Source: Sphingomonas sp. MA1305 (GTDB lineage: Bacteria; Pseudomonadota; Alphaproteobacteria; Sphingomonadales; Sphingomonadaceae). From it: a stretch of DNA of 64,000 bases. Under the pieces are notes generated by a model. That model was given only the letters and a program-made list of their open reading frames with translations, ran no database searches and was not told the DNA's origin. Positions 30,396 to 39,088 of this stretch are shown here, one piece after another. Location of the stretch: positions 930,001-994,000 of the forward strand of contig NZ_RCVT01000001.1 in assembly GCF_016107325.1 (NCBI RefSeq), given 5' to 3'. A program made the position numbers and the translations under genes. The first letter of the stretch is position 1, and each line of letters begins with the position of its first letter.

Positions 30396-31387
30396 CGGTA
30401 GGCGATCCAGCGGTCGAGCAGCGCTGAAGCGCCGCCGTCGTCAAGAAGTTGGGCGGCTGCGCGCGCACCTGTGGCAAGATCGTCGCTATGCCCGGCGACG
30501 ATCAGCGCCGCGGCGGCGTTGAGCAGCACCGCGTCGCGATAGGCCCCCGCCTCGCCGTCAAGCAGGCGGCGCAGCGCGGCGGCATTGTAGCTGGGATCGC
30601 CGCCACGCAGCGCCGCGAGCGGGTGGCGCGGCAGACCGGCGTCTTCGGGCACGATGCGCTGCGGCAGTTTCGCGGTGCCGATCGAGACGGCGAGGCTGGG
30701 GCCCGCGGTCGACAATTCGTCCAGCCCCTCCTCGCCGGCGATCACCGCCGCCGCCTCGGTGCCGAGCTGGTCGAGCGCCTCTGCATACAGGCCGGCGTAA
30801 TCGGGTCGCGCGATGCCGAGCAGCTGGCGGGTGACGCGGGCCGGATTGGCGAGCGGACCCATCAGATTGAAGATCGTCCGCTTGCCGATCCGCCGCCGGA
30901 TCGGCGCAATCCGCTTCATCGCCGGGTGGTGATTGGCGGCAAACAGGAAGGCGATGCCGAGGTCGGCGAGGCTGCCCTCCGCGCTTGCGCCGGCGACGTC
31001 GAGGTCGAGGCCCAAAGCCTCGAGCGTGTCGGCCGCCCCTGCCTTGGAGGAGGCGGCGCGGTTGCCATGTTTGGCGACCGGTACGCCGCACGCCGCCACA
31101 ACCAGTGCGACCGCGGTGGAGACGTTGAGCGTGTGGTGGCCGTCGCCGCCGGTGCCGCAGACGTCGATCGCGCCGGCGGGGGCAGCGATCGGGATCATCC
31201 GGGCGCGCAGCGCGCGTGCCGCCTCGGCGATCTCGAGACTGGTCTCCTCGCGATCAGACAGGGCGAGCAGGAAGGTGCCGATCGCCTCGTCATCGGCATG
31301 GCCGTCGAGGATATCGGCGAACGCCTGGCGCGCACTTTCGTGCGACAGTGGCGTCGACGGATCGGGCAACGGTGCAACGGTGGTCAT
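30392..31387 (-). CDS. trpD: Anthranilate phosphoribosyltransferase
   Basis: A 331-aa enzyme that transfers phosphoribose from PRPP to anthranilate. The PRPP-binding loop [20 protein letters not shown], the [21 protein letters not shown] segment and [13 protein letters not shown] are conserved. It starts at ATG 31387, overlapping the trpG stop, and its own stop overlaps trpC. Complete. Confidence 0.97.
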   Translation of the reverse strand: MTTVAPLPDPSTPLSHESARQAFADILDGHADDEAIGTFLLALSDREETSLEIAEAARALRARMIPIAAPAGAIDVCGTGGDGHHTLNVSTAVALVVAACGVPVAKHGNRAASSKAGAADTLEALGLDLDVAGASAEGSLADLGIAFLFAANHHPAMKRIAPIRRRIGKRTIFNLMGPLANPARVTRQLLGIARPDYAGLYAEALDQLGTEAAAVIAGEEGLDELSTAGPSLAVSIGTAKLPQRIVPEDAGLPRHPLAALRGGDPSYNAAALRRLLDGEAGAYRDAVLLNAAAALIVAGHSDDLATGARAAAQLLDDGGASALLDRWIAYR

Positions 31388-31968
31388 GCCGTTGCCTTGG
31401 TCGCGATGCCGGCGCTCTTCAGGAAATTGGCAAGCATCGCATGGCCATGTTCGGTGGCGATGCTTTCCGGATGAAACTGGACCCCATGGATCGGCAGCTC
31501 TTCATGGCGGAAGCCCATCACATGGCCGTCGTCGGCACGGGCGTTGACGACCAAGGGAGCGGCCACGTCGTTGACGATCAGACTGTGATACCGCGTCGCG
31601 GTGAAGGGCGAGGGTAGTCCCTCGAACAGGCCGGTGCCGTCATGCAGCACAGGCGACGTCTTGCCGTGCATCAGGCCGCCTCGCTCGACGCGGCCGCCGA
31701 AATGCTGGCCGATCGCCTGATGGCCCAGGCAGACGCCGAGCAGCGGCCTCTTCGCCTCCGCGCAGGCAGCGACGAGGTCAAGGCTGACCCCGGCCTCGTT
31801 CGGCGTGCACGGTCCCGGCGAGATCAGGAAGGCCTGCGCACCCGAGCTCAAGGCCTGGCCGGCGGACATGGCATCGTTGCGCACCACCTCGACCTCGGCG
31901 CCCAACTCCATCAGATAATGGACGAGGTTCCAGGTAAAGCTGTCGTAATTGTCGACGACGAGGATCAT
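31384..31968 (-). CDS. trpG: Anthranilate synthase component II (glutamine amidotransferase)
   Basis: A 194-aa class I glutaminase that supplies ammonia to TrpE; some members also serve aminodeoxychorismate synthase. Catalytic Cys80 lies in [15 protein letters not shown], with His166 and Glu168 in [15 protein letters not shown]. The start [15 protein letters not shown] at 31968 is preferred to longer upstream extensions. It heads the trpG-trpD-trpC-moaC-moeA run. The partner trpE is 606 bases away beyond an oppositely oriented gene. Confidence 0.96.
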   Translation of the reverse strand: MILVVDNYDSFTWNLVHYLMELGAEVEVVRNDAMSAGQALSSGAQAFLISPGPCTPNEAGVSLDLVAACAEAKRPLLGVCLGHQAIGQHFGGRVERGGLMHGKTSPVLHDGTGLFEGLPSPFTATRYHSLIVNDVAAPLVVNARADDGHVMGFRHEELPIHGVQFHPESIATEHGHAMLANFLKSAGIATKATA

Positions 31969-32113
31969 CGCCCCGCCATAGCCGATGCCTCGCCCCGTGC
32001 AACGGTGTTGCATCGCGGCAATCCTGCGGCAATCTGTACCCTCGTAAGGAAGCGCGACGCGCCGGGAGCCGAACAGCCGTGCCGGACGTTGGTTTGCGCA
32101 AAGGAGACGATTG

Positions 32114-32542
32114 ATGTTCCGCCCGTTGCTGATCGCCGCGCTGATCGCCATGCCTGCCGTCGCGGAAGCCCAGACCGCCAGTTCCCCTGGCTCCGCGGAG
32201 CAGGCCGAGAGCGGTCAGCCGCCGCAGCGCGTGCGCAGCGTGACGCTGCGCCAGGGCGAGCGCTGCCCGCGCAGCAGCAGCACCGAGATCGTCGTCTGCT
32301 CGACGCTCGATCAACCCTATCGCATTCCTAAGGAATTCCGCGACAGCGGACCGATCCCCGCGCAGAATCAGAGCTGGGTCAACCGCACCCAGACGATGGA
32401 TCAGGTGAGTCGCGTCGCCGGGGGCCTGCCCGACACCTGCTCGGTCGTCGGCACCGGCGGCCAGAGCGGCTGTGCGCTTGCGACCAACCGTCAGTGGCTG
32501 GCGGAGGAGAAGGCACGGCGCGCGGGCGAAGTGGCGCCCTGA
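32114..32542 (+). CDS. Small secreted protein of unknown function
   Basis: 142 aa with a clear signal peptide ([20 protein letters not shown]). The mature part has [26 protein letters not shown], a Cys-containing EIVVC...YRIPxxxR pattern that I associate with small exported sphingomonad proteins, and a second Cys pair ([12 protein letters not shown]). Disulfides are likely in the periplasm. AAAGGAG lies 9 bases before ATG 32114. It is the only + strand gene inside the - strand trp block. Function unknown. Confidence 0.8.
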   Translation: MFRPLLIAALIAMPAVAEAQTASSPGSAEQAESGQPPQRVRSVTLRQGERCPRSSSTEIVVCSTLDQPYRIPKEFRDSGPIPAQNQSWVNRTQTMDQVSRVAGGLPDTCSVVGTGGQSGCALATNRQWLAEEKARRAGEVAP

Positions 32543-32573
32543 TTGGACGGCTCTGCCTGACCGCCTCGGTCCG

Positions 32574-34085
32574 TCACTGCCCGAAGCCGCTTTCGCCTGC
32601 GCGGCGGACCGCCTCGCGGGCGGCGGCGAGAATGGCACCCGCCTTGGCCTCACATTCGCGCTGCTCCGATTCGGGCACGCTGTCCGCGACGATGCCGGCG
32701 CCGGCCTGAGCGTGGATCATGCCGTCCTTGACCACCGCCGTGCGTAGCACGATGCAGGAGTCCATCGACCCATCGGGTGAAAAATAGCCGACGCCGCCGG
32801 CATAGGCGCCGCGCCGTTCGGGCTCGAGCTCGGCGATGATCTGGCAGGCGCGGACCTTCGGTGCACCCGATACGGTGCCGGCCGGGAAGCCCGCGAACAG
32901 CGCGTCGATCGAATCGCGGTCCGGATGCAGCCGGCCGACGACGTTCGAGACGATGTGCATGACATGGCTGTACAATTCGATGCCGTAACTCGCCGTCACT
33001 TGGACGGTGCCCGGCGCCGCGCTGCGGCCGACATCGTTGCGGCCGAGGTCGAGCAGCATGAGATGCTCGGCGCGTTCCTTCGGATCGGCGAGCAGGCTCT
33101 GGCGGTTCGCCTCGTCCTCCGCGCCGGTGCGGCCGCGCGGGCGGGTGCCGGCGATCGGACGGATCGTCACCTCGCCGTCGCGGACGCGGACAAGAATTTC
33201 GGGGCTGGAGCCGATCAGGGCAAAGCCGGGCAGGTCGAGATGGTAGAGAAAGGGCGACGGATTGATCCGCCGCAGACTGCGGTACAATTCGAACGGGGGT
33301 AATTCGAAAGGGGCGGAGAAGCGTTGCGCCAGCACGACCTGGAAGATGTCGCCGGCACGGATATAGTCCTGCGCCCGCAACACCATCTGTTCGTACTGCG
33401 CGGGTGGGATCGCCGGCGTATAGGCCGGTTCGGGAAGCTCGTCGCGGACCGGGGCGGGTAGGGGCGTATGGGCCAGCCTTGCCTCAATATCGTCGAGCCT
33501 GTCCTGCGCCGCTGCGATCATCGTCTCGCTGTCACCCTGACCCGGCCACAGGGGTGCGACGAAGAAGAGCGTATCGGCCAGCCGGTCGAAGACGAGGATA
33601 ATCGTCGGCCGCACGAACAGCATGTCGGGCAGACCGAGCGGATCGGCCGCCTGTTGCGGCAGCCGCTCGACCAGGCCGATCGTCTCGTAGCCGAAATAGC
33701 CGACCAGACAGGCGAGCGCCGGCGGCAGTCCGGCCGGGACCTCGCCGCGGCATTCCTCGATCAGCGCGCGGAGCGCCGCCAGCGTCGTAGACGCCGAGGG
33801 CTCGAAGGCCGTGCGATCGGTTGCCCAGTGGCGATTGACCTCGGCCGCGTCACCGTACGCGCGGAACACGAGATCGGGAGCCAAGCCGATCAGGCTGTAG
33901 CGGCCGCGGGTCGCGCCGCCCTCGACCGATTCGAGCAGATAGTCGCCGCGCCCCGGCTCGATCAGGCGCAGCGCGGCGGCCACGGGCGTCTCGGTGTCGG
34001 CGACGCGGCGGCGCCAGATGAAGCCCGGACGGCCGGCGTCGAGCGCAGCCCGCGCGGCGGCGATGGCGGCCGTCTGCTCGCTCAC
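32574..34085 (-). CDS. trpE: Anthranilate synthase component I
   Basis: A 503-aa chorismate-using enzyme of tryptophan synthesis. The feedback-binding N-terminal part contains YLLESVEGGATRGRYSLIG. The catalytic half shows GDIFQVVLAQRFSAPFELPP, GSSPEILVRVRDGEVTIRPI, AGTRPRGRT, LMLLDLGRNDVGRSAAPGTV and PAGTVSGAPKVRA. The GTG start at 34085 follows the ppiD-like stop by a single base, so the pair should be cotranscribed. It is separate from trpGDC. Confidence 0.97.
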   Translation of the reverse strand: MSEQTAAIAAARAALDAGRPGFIWRRRVADTETPVAAALRLIEPGRGDYLLESVEGGATRGRYSLIGLAPDLVFRAYGDAAEVNRHWATDRTAFEPSASTTLAALRALIEECRGEVPAGLPPALACLVGYFGYETIGLVERLPQQAADPLGLPDMLFVRPTIILVFDRLADTLFFVAPLWPGQGDSETMIAAAQDRLDDIEARLAHTPLPAPVRDELPEPAYTPAIPPAQYEQMVLRAQDYIRAGDIFQVVLAQRFSAPFELPPFELYRSLRRINPSPFLYHLDLPGFALIGSSPEILVRVRDGEVTIRPIAGTRPRGRTGAEDEANRQSLLADPKERAEHLMLLDLGRNDVGRSAAPGTVQVTASYGIELYSHVMHIVSNVVGRLHPDRDSIDALFAGFPAGTVSGAPKVRACQIIAELEPERRGAYAGGVGYFSPDGSMDSCIVLRTAVVKDGMIHAQAGAGIVADSVPESEQRECEAKAGAILAAAREAVRRAGESGFGQ

Positions 34086-34086
34086 G

Positions 34087-36039
34087 TCAGTTGCCGGCGC
34101 CCTGACCGGCGCCGGTCAGCGCGCTGCGGACGCGGGCTAGCGCGCCGGTGTCGGTCTTCACGCCGACCTCCTTGCGCACCGCGCGGGCGAATTCGTCGAC
34201 ATATTCGCGGCCGACGATCCGACCGAGCTCCTGGCGCGTGCCCTGGATCAGTTGCGTGTTGCCCTTGGCGTCGCCGGGCGTGATGCGGTCGAGCTTGACG
34301 ACCAGCCAGCCGGCACGGTTCGGCGCCTCGAGCAGCTTGGCGGTGCCCTGCACCATGCTGAACAGCAGCACGAGGCCCGGCTGCGCCCCGCGCGGATTGG
34401 ACGCGAGCTGGCCGCGGCTCGCGGTGATCGGCTGGCTCGGCGGCAGCGTCCGTCCGGTACCGGCCAGCGCCTGACCGAGCGGCGTGCCGCGATTGACCTT
34501 GGCGAGGACGTCGGCGGCGATCGCGCGCGCGGCGGCGCGGGCCTTGTCGGCGCGGATGTCGGCGACGACCGCGTCGCGTACCTGCGCGAGCGGACGCGGC
34601 GAGGCGCCGACGACGCGGCTCAGCGCGACGACGGCGAAGCTGCCATCCTGGCCGACCGGCACGAGCTGCGCGGGATCGCCATCCTGCATCTGGAAGGCGG
34701 CGGCGACAATCGGTGCCAAGGCGGGATTGGCCGGCGTCGCGGGGGAGTCGGGGTCGGTGCCGTTGGCGAGCAGCGCCGGCGTCTGCTGTGCCGCCAGTTT
34801 CTGGTCGGCCACCGCCTCGTCGAAGGTCGCATTCTTGGCAAGCGCGTCGTCGAGCGCGTCATGCGCCGCACCGAGCGCCTGTTGCAGTTTCTGCTTGGTC
34901 AGTTCGGCAACGATTTCGGGCTTGGCCTGCTCCAGCGTCTTGCCTGGCACCTGAACGACATTGTCGACCCGCGCGACGATCCAGCCGAGCGTGCCACGCA
35001 CCGGCCCGACGACTGCGCCCTTGACGGCGCCGAAGACCGACGTGGCTGCGGCTGCGCCGGACGCGCTCGTATAGGCGTCCTTGGTCAGACCAGTCTGCGT
35101 CAGCGGTTCGAGGCCGGCGGCGCGTGCTGCATCGGCAAGCGGCGTTCCGGCCTTCACCTTGGCCGCCAGAGCGTTGGCGCCGGCCTGATCAAGGACGACG
35201 ACCTGCGTCACGTCGCGCTTTTCGGTTGCGGCGAAACGGGGCCGCTGCTGCGCATAGGCCTGAGCGATCTCCTGATCGCTCGGCGTGCTTCGGCTCTTGA
35301 CCGTATCGGCGTCGACGCGGGCGTAGCGGACGACGCGTCGTTCCGGCACGGTGTAGCGCGCGATGTTGCGACGATAAGCCGCCTGGATCTCGGCATCGGT
35401 CGGGGCGGCGCCGGTCGCCATGGCGGCGGCGGGAATGAAGCCGATCTGCCCCTCGCGCTTCTCCAGCAGGATCGAGGCATATTGCAGCGCGACTTGCTGG
35501 GGCAGCTGGGTTGCGCCCTGCGTTGGCAGGATCAACTGCTGCGACATCAAGTCGCGGGCGATGTCGGTCCGCACCTGAGCATCGGTCAGGCGACGCTGCG
35601 ACAGCAATTGCTGGTAGATGGCGGGATCGAACTGGCCGTTCGGCCCGCGCAGGCCGGGGATGCTGGCGATCTGGCCGTCGACCGCGCGCTTCGAGATGAC
35701 CATGCCCTGCTTGTGGCCGAATTCCTCGAGCGCAAGCGTGTTGACCAGGCGGTCGAGCACGCCCTCTAGCCCGCCCTGGGCCAGAAAGGACGGCATGGTG
35801 ATCGTCGGCTGCTGCTGGCGGACCCCTTCCAGCTCGCTCTGCATCCGGCTTTCGAGGTCGGCGGTGGTGACGCTCTGGCCACCGACCTTGACCACGGTAT
35901 TGCCGGTCAGCCCGCCGCCGCCCGTGCGCAGCCCGGTGACGTCGCCGGCCGCAAAGGCGAGCGCGATGATGCCGAGCACGATGAAGGTGACGATGACGCC
36001 GGCCTTGGAATTGATGATCCGGCGAAAGAAGCTGAGCAT
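34087..36039 (-). CDS. PpiD-like peptidyl-prolyl isomerase / periplasmic chaperone
   Basis: A 650-aa membrane-anchored folding factor. It starts MLSFFRRIINSKAGVIVTFI with one transmembrane helix (about 14-32) and a SurA-type chaperone region (residues about 45-200). A parvulin-like domain follows around 250-370 (RDVTQVVVLDQAGANALAAK and on), and a second helical/parvulin-like part extends to the C-terminus. Such proteins help outer-membrane and secreted proteins fold after Sec export. It is divergent from tpiA across 125 bases. The name ppiD is by architecture only. Confidence 0.88.
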   Translation of the reverse strand: MLSFFRRIINSKAGVIVTFIVLGIIALAFAAGDVTGLRTGGGGLTGNTVVKVGGQSVTTADLESRMQSELEGVRQQQPTITMPSFLAQGGLEGVLDRLVNTLALEEFGHKQGMVISKRAVDGQIASIPGLRGPNGQFDPAIYQQLLSQRRLTDAQVRTDIARDLMSQQLILPTQGATQLPQQVALQYASILLEKREGQIGFIPAAAMATGAAPTDAEIQAAYRRNIARYTVPERRVVRYARVDADTVKSRSTPSDQEIAQAYAQQRPRFAATEKRDVTQVVVLDQAGANALAAKVKAGTPLADAARAAGLEPLTQTGLTKDAYTSASGAAAATSVFGAVKGAVVGPVRGTLGWIVARVDNVVQVPGKTLEQAKPEIVAELTKQKLQQALGAAHDALDDALAKNATFDEAVADQKLAAQQTPALLANGTDPDSPATPANPALAPIVAAAFQMQDGDPAQLVPVGQDGSFAVVALSRVVGASPRPLAQVRDAVVADIRADKARAAARAIAADVLAKVNRGTPLGQALAGTGRTLPPSQPITASRGQLASNPRGAQPGLVLLFSMVQGTAKLLEAPNRAGWLVVKLDRITPGDAKGNTQLIQGTRQELGRIVGREYVDEFARAVRKEVGVKTDTGALARVRSALTGAGQGAGN

Positions 36040-36164
36040 GAAGTGGCCGATCGTCCCTGGACAGTAGTGAGACGGCTTTAGGGGGACGACGGCTTGCCAT
36101 CAAGCGCGCGGCGCGCCATCGCCGGCCGACATAACGATAGCGACAGAACAGACAGGGGGATCCG

Positions 36165-36914
36165 ATGACGATGCGGCGCAAGCTGGTGGCGGGCAATTGG
36201 AAGATGAACGGGTCGCTGGCCAGCCTCGGCGAGCTCGACGCGATCGCCGCTGCCGCGGGCGAGGCGGCGACGGTCGATGTCGCGGTCGCGGTTCCCTTCA
36301 CCCTGATCGCCCCGGCGGCGCAGCGCGTGCCGGGGCTGGCGATCGGCGCCGAGGATGTGCACGAGGCGGAGAATGGCGCGCATACTGGCTGCGTCTCCGC
36401 CGCGATGGTGCAGGAGGCGGGCGCCCGCTTCACGATCGTCGGCCATTCCGAACGCCGCGCCGATCAGGGCGAGACCAGCCACGATGCCTGGGCCAAGGCG
36501 GCGGCGGCGCGGCGGCAGGGACTGCAGGTCATCTCCTGCTGCGGCGAGACGGAGGCGGAGCGCAACGCCGATCGCGCCGAACGCGTGGTGCAGGCGCAGA
36601 TCGAGAAATCGGTGCCCGATCATGCGGACGGCAGCTGGTTCACGCTCGCCTATGAGCCGCGCTGGGCGATCGGCACCGGCCGGACCCCGACGCTGGACGA
36701 AATCGCGGCGATCCACGCCATCGCTCGCGCCAAGCTGCGCATGCTGGTCGGCGACGCCGCCGACGGCATCCGCATCCTCTACGGCGGTTCTGTGACGGGC
36801 GACAATGCCGGCGCGATCCTGGCCTGTCCCGACGTCGACGGGGCGCTGGTGGGTGGCGCCAGCCTGACCGCCGCGAAGTTCGTGCCGATTATCCGCGCCG
36901 CCGCCGCCGTCTGA
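36165..36914 (+). CDS. tpiA: Triose-phosphate isomerase
   Basis: A 249-aa glycolytic TIM barrel that interconverts dihydroxyacetone phosphate and glyceraldehyde 3-phosphate. Catalytic residues are Lys13 (AGNWKMNGS), His94 (IVGHSERRADQGE) and Glu164 (LAYEPRWAIGTGRTPT). The phosphate loop YGGSVTGDNAG is present. AGGGGG lies just before ATG 36165. Complete. The usual secG neighbour is absent; a TonB-like gene follows. Confidence 0.97.
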   Translation: MTMRRKLVAGNWKMNGSLASLGELDAIAAAAGEAATVDVAVAVPFTLIAPAAQRVPGLAIGAEDVHEAENGAHTGCVSAAMVQEAGARFTIVGHSERRADQGETSHDAWAKAAAARRQGLQVISCCGETEAERNADRAERVVQAQIEKSVPDHADGSWFTLAYEPRWAIGTGRTPTLDEIAAIHAIARAKLRMLVGDAADGIRILYGGSVTGDNAGAILACPDVDGALVGGASLTAAKFVPIIRAAAAV

Positions 36915-36963
36915 GCGGCCGGTCAGCGTTGCGAAAGGCGATCGGCGTCATCATCTCGTCGTG

Positions 36964-37722
36964 ATGGCGGTGCCGGAACAACGCTTTAGGGAACGCGCGG
37001 GTGCGGCGGCGCTGACCGCCCTGGTGGTCGGTGCGCTGGGGGTCGTGCTGCTGCGCGGCCTCGGCGCGCCTGCTCTGCCGGCGGTCGTGCAGGATGGGCT
37101 GGCGACCTTCGCCGTACTGCCCGATCCGCCGCCGCCCCCGCGGATCGTGCCGCCGCCGCGCAAGGTCAACCGGCCGAGCGGCAAGGCATCACCGCCGAAC
37201 TTGCGTTCCAAGGCGACGGAAGTGACCGCGCCCGTACCGATCATCGCCACCGTGCCGCCGCCGATCATCGTCGCGCCATTGCCCAATATCGGCGCGCAGG
37301 CGACGTCCGGTGCGTCCGACCGGCGCGGTCCGGGCACGGGGGCGGGCGGCATCGGCAACGGCAATGGTGCAGGCGGCGACGGGGATGGTGACGGCAGCGG
37401 CTGGGAACGGACGCCGGTGTTGATCCGCGGCGACGTCAAGGGTCGGGACGTGCCGGCCTGGGCGCTGGAGCAAGGCTTCCACGGCGTCGTCCGGATGCGG
37501 TACCGTGTCGGCGTCGACGGCCGCGCCACCGGCTGTCGCGTCGTCGGCAGCAGCGGCAGCGCGGAAATCGATGCGATCACCTGCCGCGCGGTTGAGACGC
37601 GCTTCCGCTACCGGCCGTGGCGCGATGCCGATGGCCGAGCGGTGCCGTCGACGGTGCTGCGCGACCAAGAATGGGACATCCCCGGCGACGACGAACTCAA
37701 TGCCCGGCGTAACGGCTCTTGA
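36964..37722 (+). CDS. TonB family energy-transducer-like protein
   Basis: 252 aa. One membrane helix lies near the N-terminus (AAALTALVVGALGVVLLRGL). A periplasmic proline-rich stretch follows (PDPPPPPRIVPPPRK), then a Gly/Asp-rich linker (about 105-145) and a TonB C-terminal domain (GVVRMRYRVGVDGRATGCRV, later ETRFRYRPWRDADGRAVPS). TonB proteins transmit proton-motive force to outer-membrane receptors; two such receptors occur in this window. GTG 36961 immediately upstream is an alternative start. No ExbB/ExbD genes are adjacent. The 3' end overlaps the convergent aminopeptidase gene by 26 bases. Confidence 0.85.
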   Translation: MAVPEQRFRERAGAAALTALVVGALGVVLLRGLGAPALPAVVQDGLATFAVLPDPPPPPRIVPPPRKVNRPSGKASPPNLRSKATEVTAPVPIIATVPPPIIVAPLPNIGAQATSGASDRRGPGTGAGGIGNGNGAGGDGDGDGSGWERTPVLIRGDVKGRDVPAWALEQGFHGVVRMRYRVGVDGRATGCRVVGSSGSAEIDAITCRAVETRFRYRPWRDADGRAVPSTVLRDQEWDIPGDDELNARRNGS

Positions 37723-39088
37723 GCAGCTGGTAGCAGGCGCGCAGGCCATAAGCGTCGCCGCCCTTCGGCCGGCCGGGCTTCCCAGCAGGGCGCCAGGCGA
37801 AGACGTCCATATGCGCCCAGGCGGTGCCCTTGGGCACGAAGCGGCGCAGGAACAGCGCGGCCGTGATTGCCCCTGCAAAGCCGCCGTCGGGCGCGTTGAC
37901 CAGATCGGCGATGTCCGATTTCAGCATCTCGTCATAGCCGTCCCACAGCGGCAGGCGCCACAACGGGTCATAGAGCGCTTCCCCGGCAGCGAGCAGATCG
38001 CCCGCCAGCGCGGCATCGTCGGTAAAGAGCGGCGGCAGATCGGGGCCGAGCGCGACCCGCGCAGCGCCGGTCAGCGTGGCGAAGTCGAGGATCAGTTCCG
38101 GCTTTTCCTCACCCGCGCGGGTTAGCGCGTCACCCAGGATCAGCCGGCCCTCGGCGTCGGTATTGGTGTTCTCCACCGTCAGGCCAGCCCGGCTGCGCAG
38201 CACGTCGCCGGGGCGGAAGGCGTTGCCTGCCACCGCATTCTCGACCGCCGGGATCAGCAGGTGCAACCGCACCGGCAGCCGCGCCGCCATCACCAGCCCG
38301 GCCAGTGCGATCGCATGGGCGGCGCCGCCCATGTCCTTCTTCATCAGCCGCATGCCGGCCGACGGCTTGAGGTCGAGCCCGCCGGTATCGAACACCACGC
38401 CTTTGCCGACGATGGCTACCCGTGGATAACCGGCATCGCCCCATTCCAGTTCAATCAGCCGGGGCGCGCGCTCCTTGACCGCGGCCTGGCCGACGGCGTG
38501 GATCATCGGATAGCCGGTCGCCAACGCCTCGCCGCGCGTCACCGTGACCCGGCCGTGATGTTCGCGCCCCAATGCCTCGACCGTGGCTTCGAGTTCCGCC
38601 GGGCCGAGATCGGAGGCGCCGGTGTTGACCAGGTCGCGGACGGTCGCGGTCGCCGTGGCGAGGCGCACCGTCTCGTCGATCGCCGCCGCTTCGGTGGTCA
38701 GCAGGACGCGAGCGCCGGCCTCCGGCGCGCCGCTGCGGTAGCGGTCGAAGCGATGCTGAGCGAGCAGCCAGCCGAGCCCCGCCGCGCCGACCTCGCCGGT
38801 CGCCAGCCGATAGGTCCCCGCCGGCAGCGTCGACGCCAGCGATGCGATCCGCCAGGGTGAATCAAGGGCTTCGTTGCAGACGAGCAGCATCGCCCACTCG
38901 TCCGCCGCCTCGCCGGGCAGCACCGCCCGGTCGCCGGCCTTGCCGGTCAGGCCGTGCGCCGCCACCGCGGTGCGGACCCGGACCGGCTGGTGGGACAGCC
39001 AATCGGCATAGGCATCGGGGTGGACGACATGGATCGCCCGCGCGGTCTGGCCGCGATCCGGCTGCAGCAGCGGCGCAAAATCGATCAT
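37697..39088 (-). CDS. Leucyl aminopeptidase family protein (M17)
   Basis: A 463-aa cytoplasmic dizinc aminopeptidase. The metal/active-site segments are IVGKGVVFDTGGLDLKP, MKKDMGGAAHAIALAG and the signature NTDAEGRLILGDAL. The N-terminal macro-like domain is present but divergent, as in the PepB-like subgroup. Its start overlaps the stop of the upstream serine hydrolase (ATGA). It probably degrades N-terminal residues of peptides; the substrate is not readable. Confidence 0.93.
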   Translation of the reverse strand: MIDFAPLLQPDRGQTARAIHVVHPDAYADWLSHQPVRVRTAVAAHGLTGKAGDRAVLPGEAADEWAMLLVCNEALDSPWRIASLASTLPAGTYRLATGEVGAAGLGWLLAQHRFDRYRSGAPEAGARVLLTTEAAAIDETVRLATATATVRDLVNTGASDLGPAELEATVEALGREHHGRVTVTRGEALATGYPMIHAVGQAAVKERAPRLIELEWGDAGYPRVAIVGKGVVFDTGGLDLKPSAGMRLMKKDMGGAAHAIALAGLVMAARLPVRLHLLIPAVENAVAGNAFRPGDVLRSRAGLTVENTNTDAEGRLILGDALTRAGEEKPELILDFATLTGAARVALGPDLPPLFTDDAALAGDLLAAGEALYDPLWRLPLWDGYDEMLKSDIADLVNAPDGGFAGAITAALFLRRFVPKGTAWAHMDVFAWRPAGKPGRPKGGDAYGLRACYQLLKSRYAGH

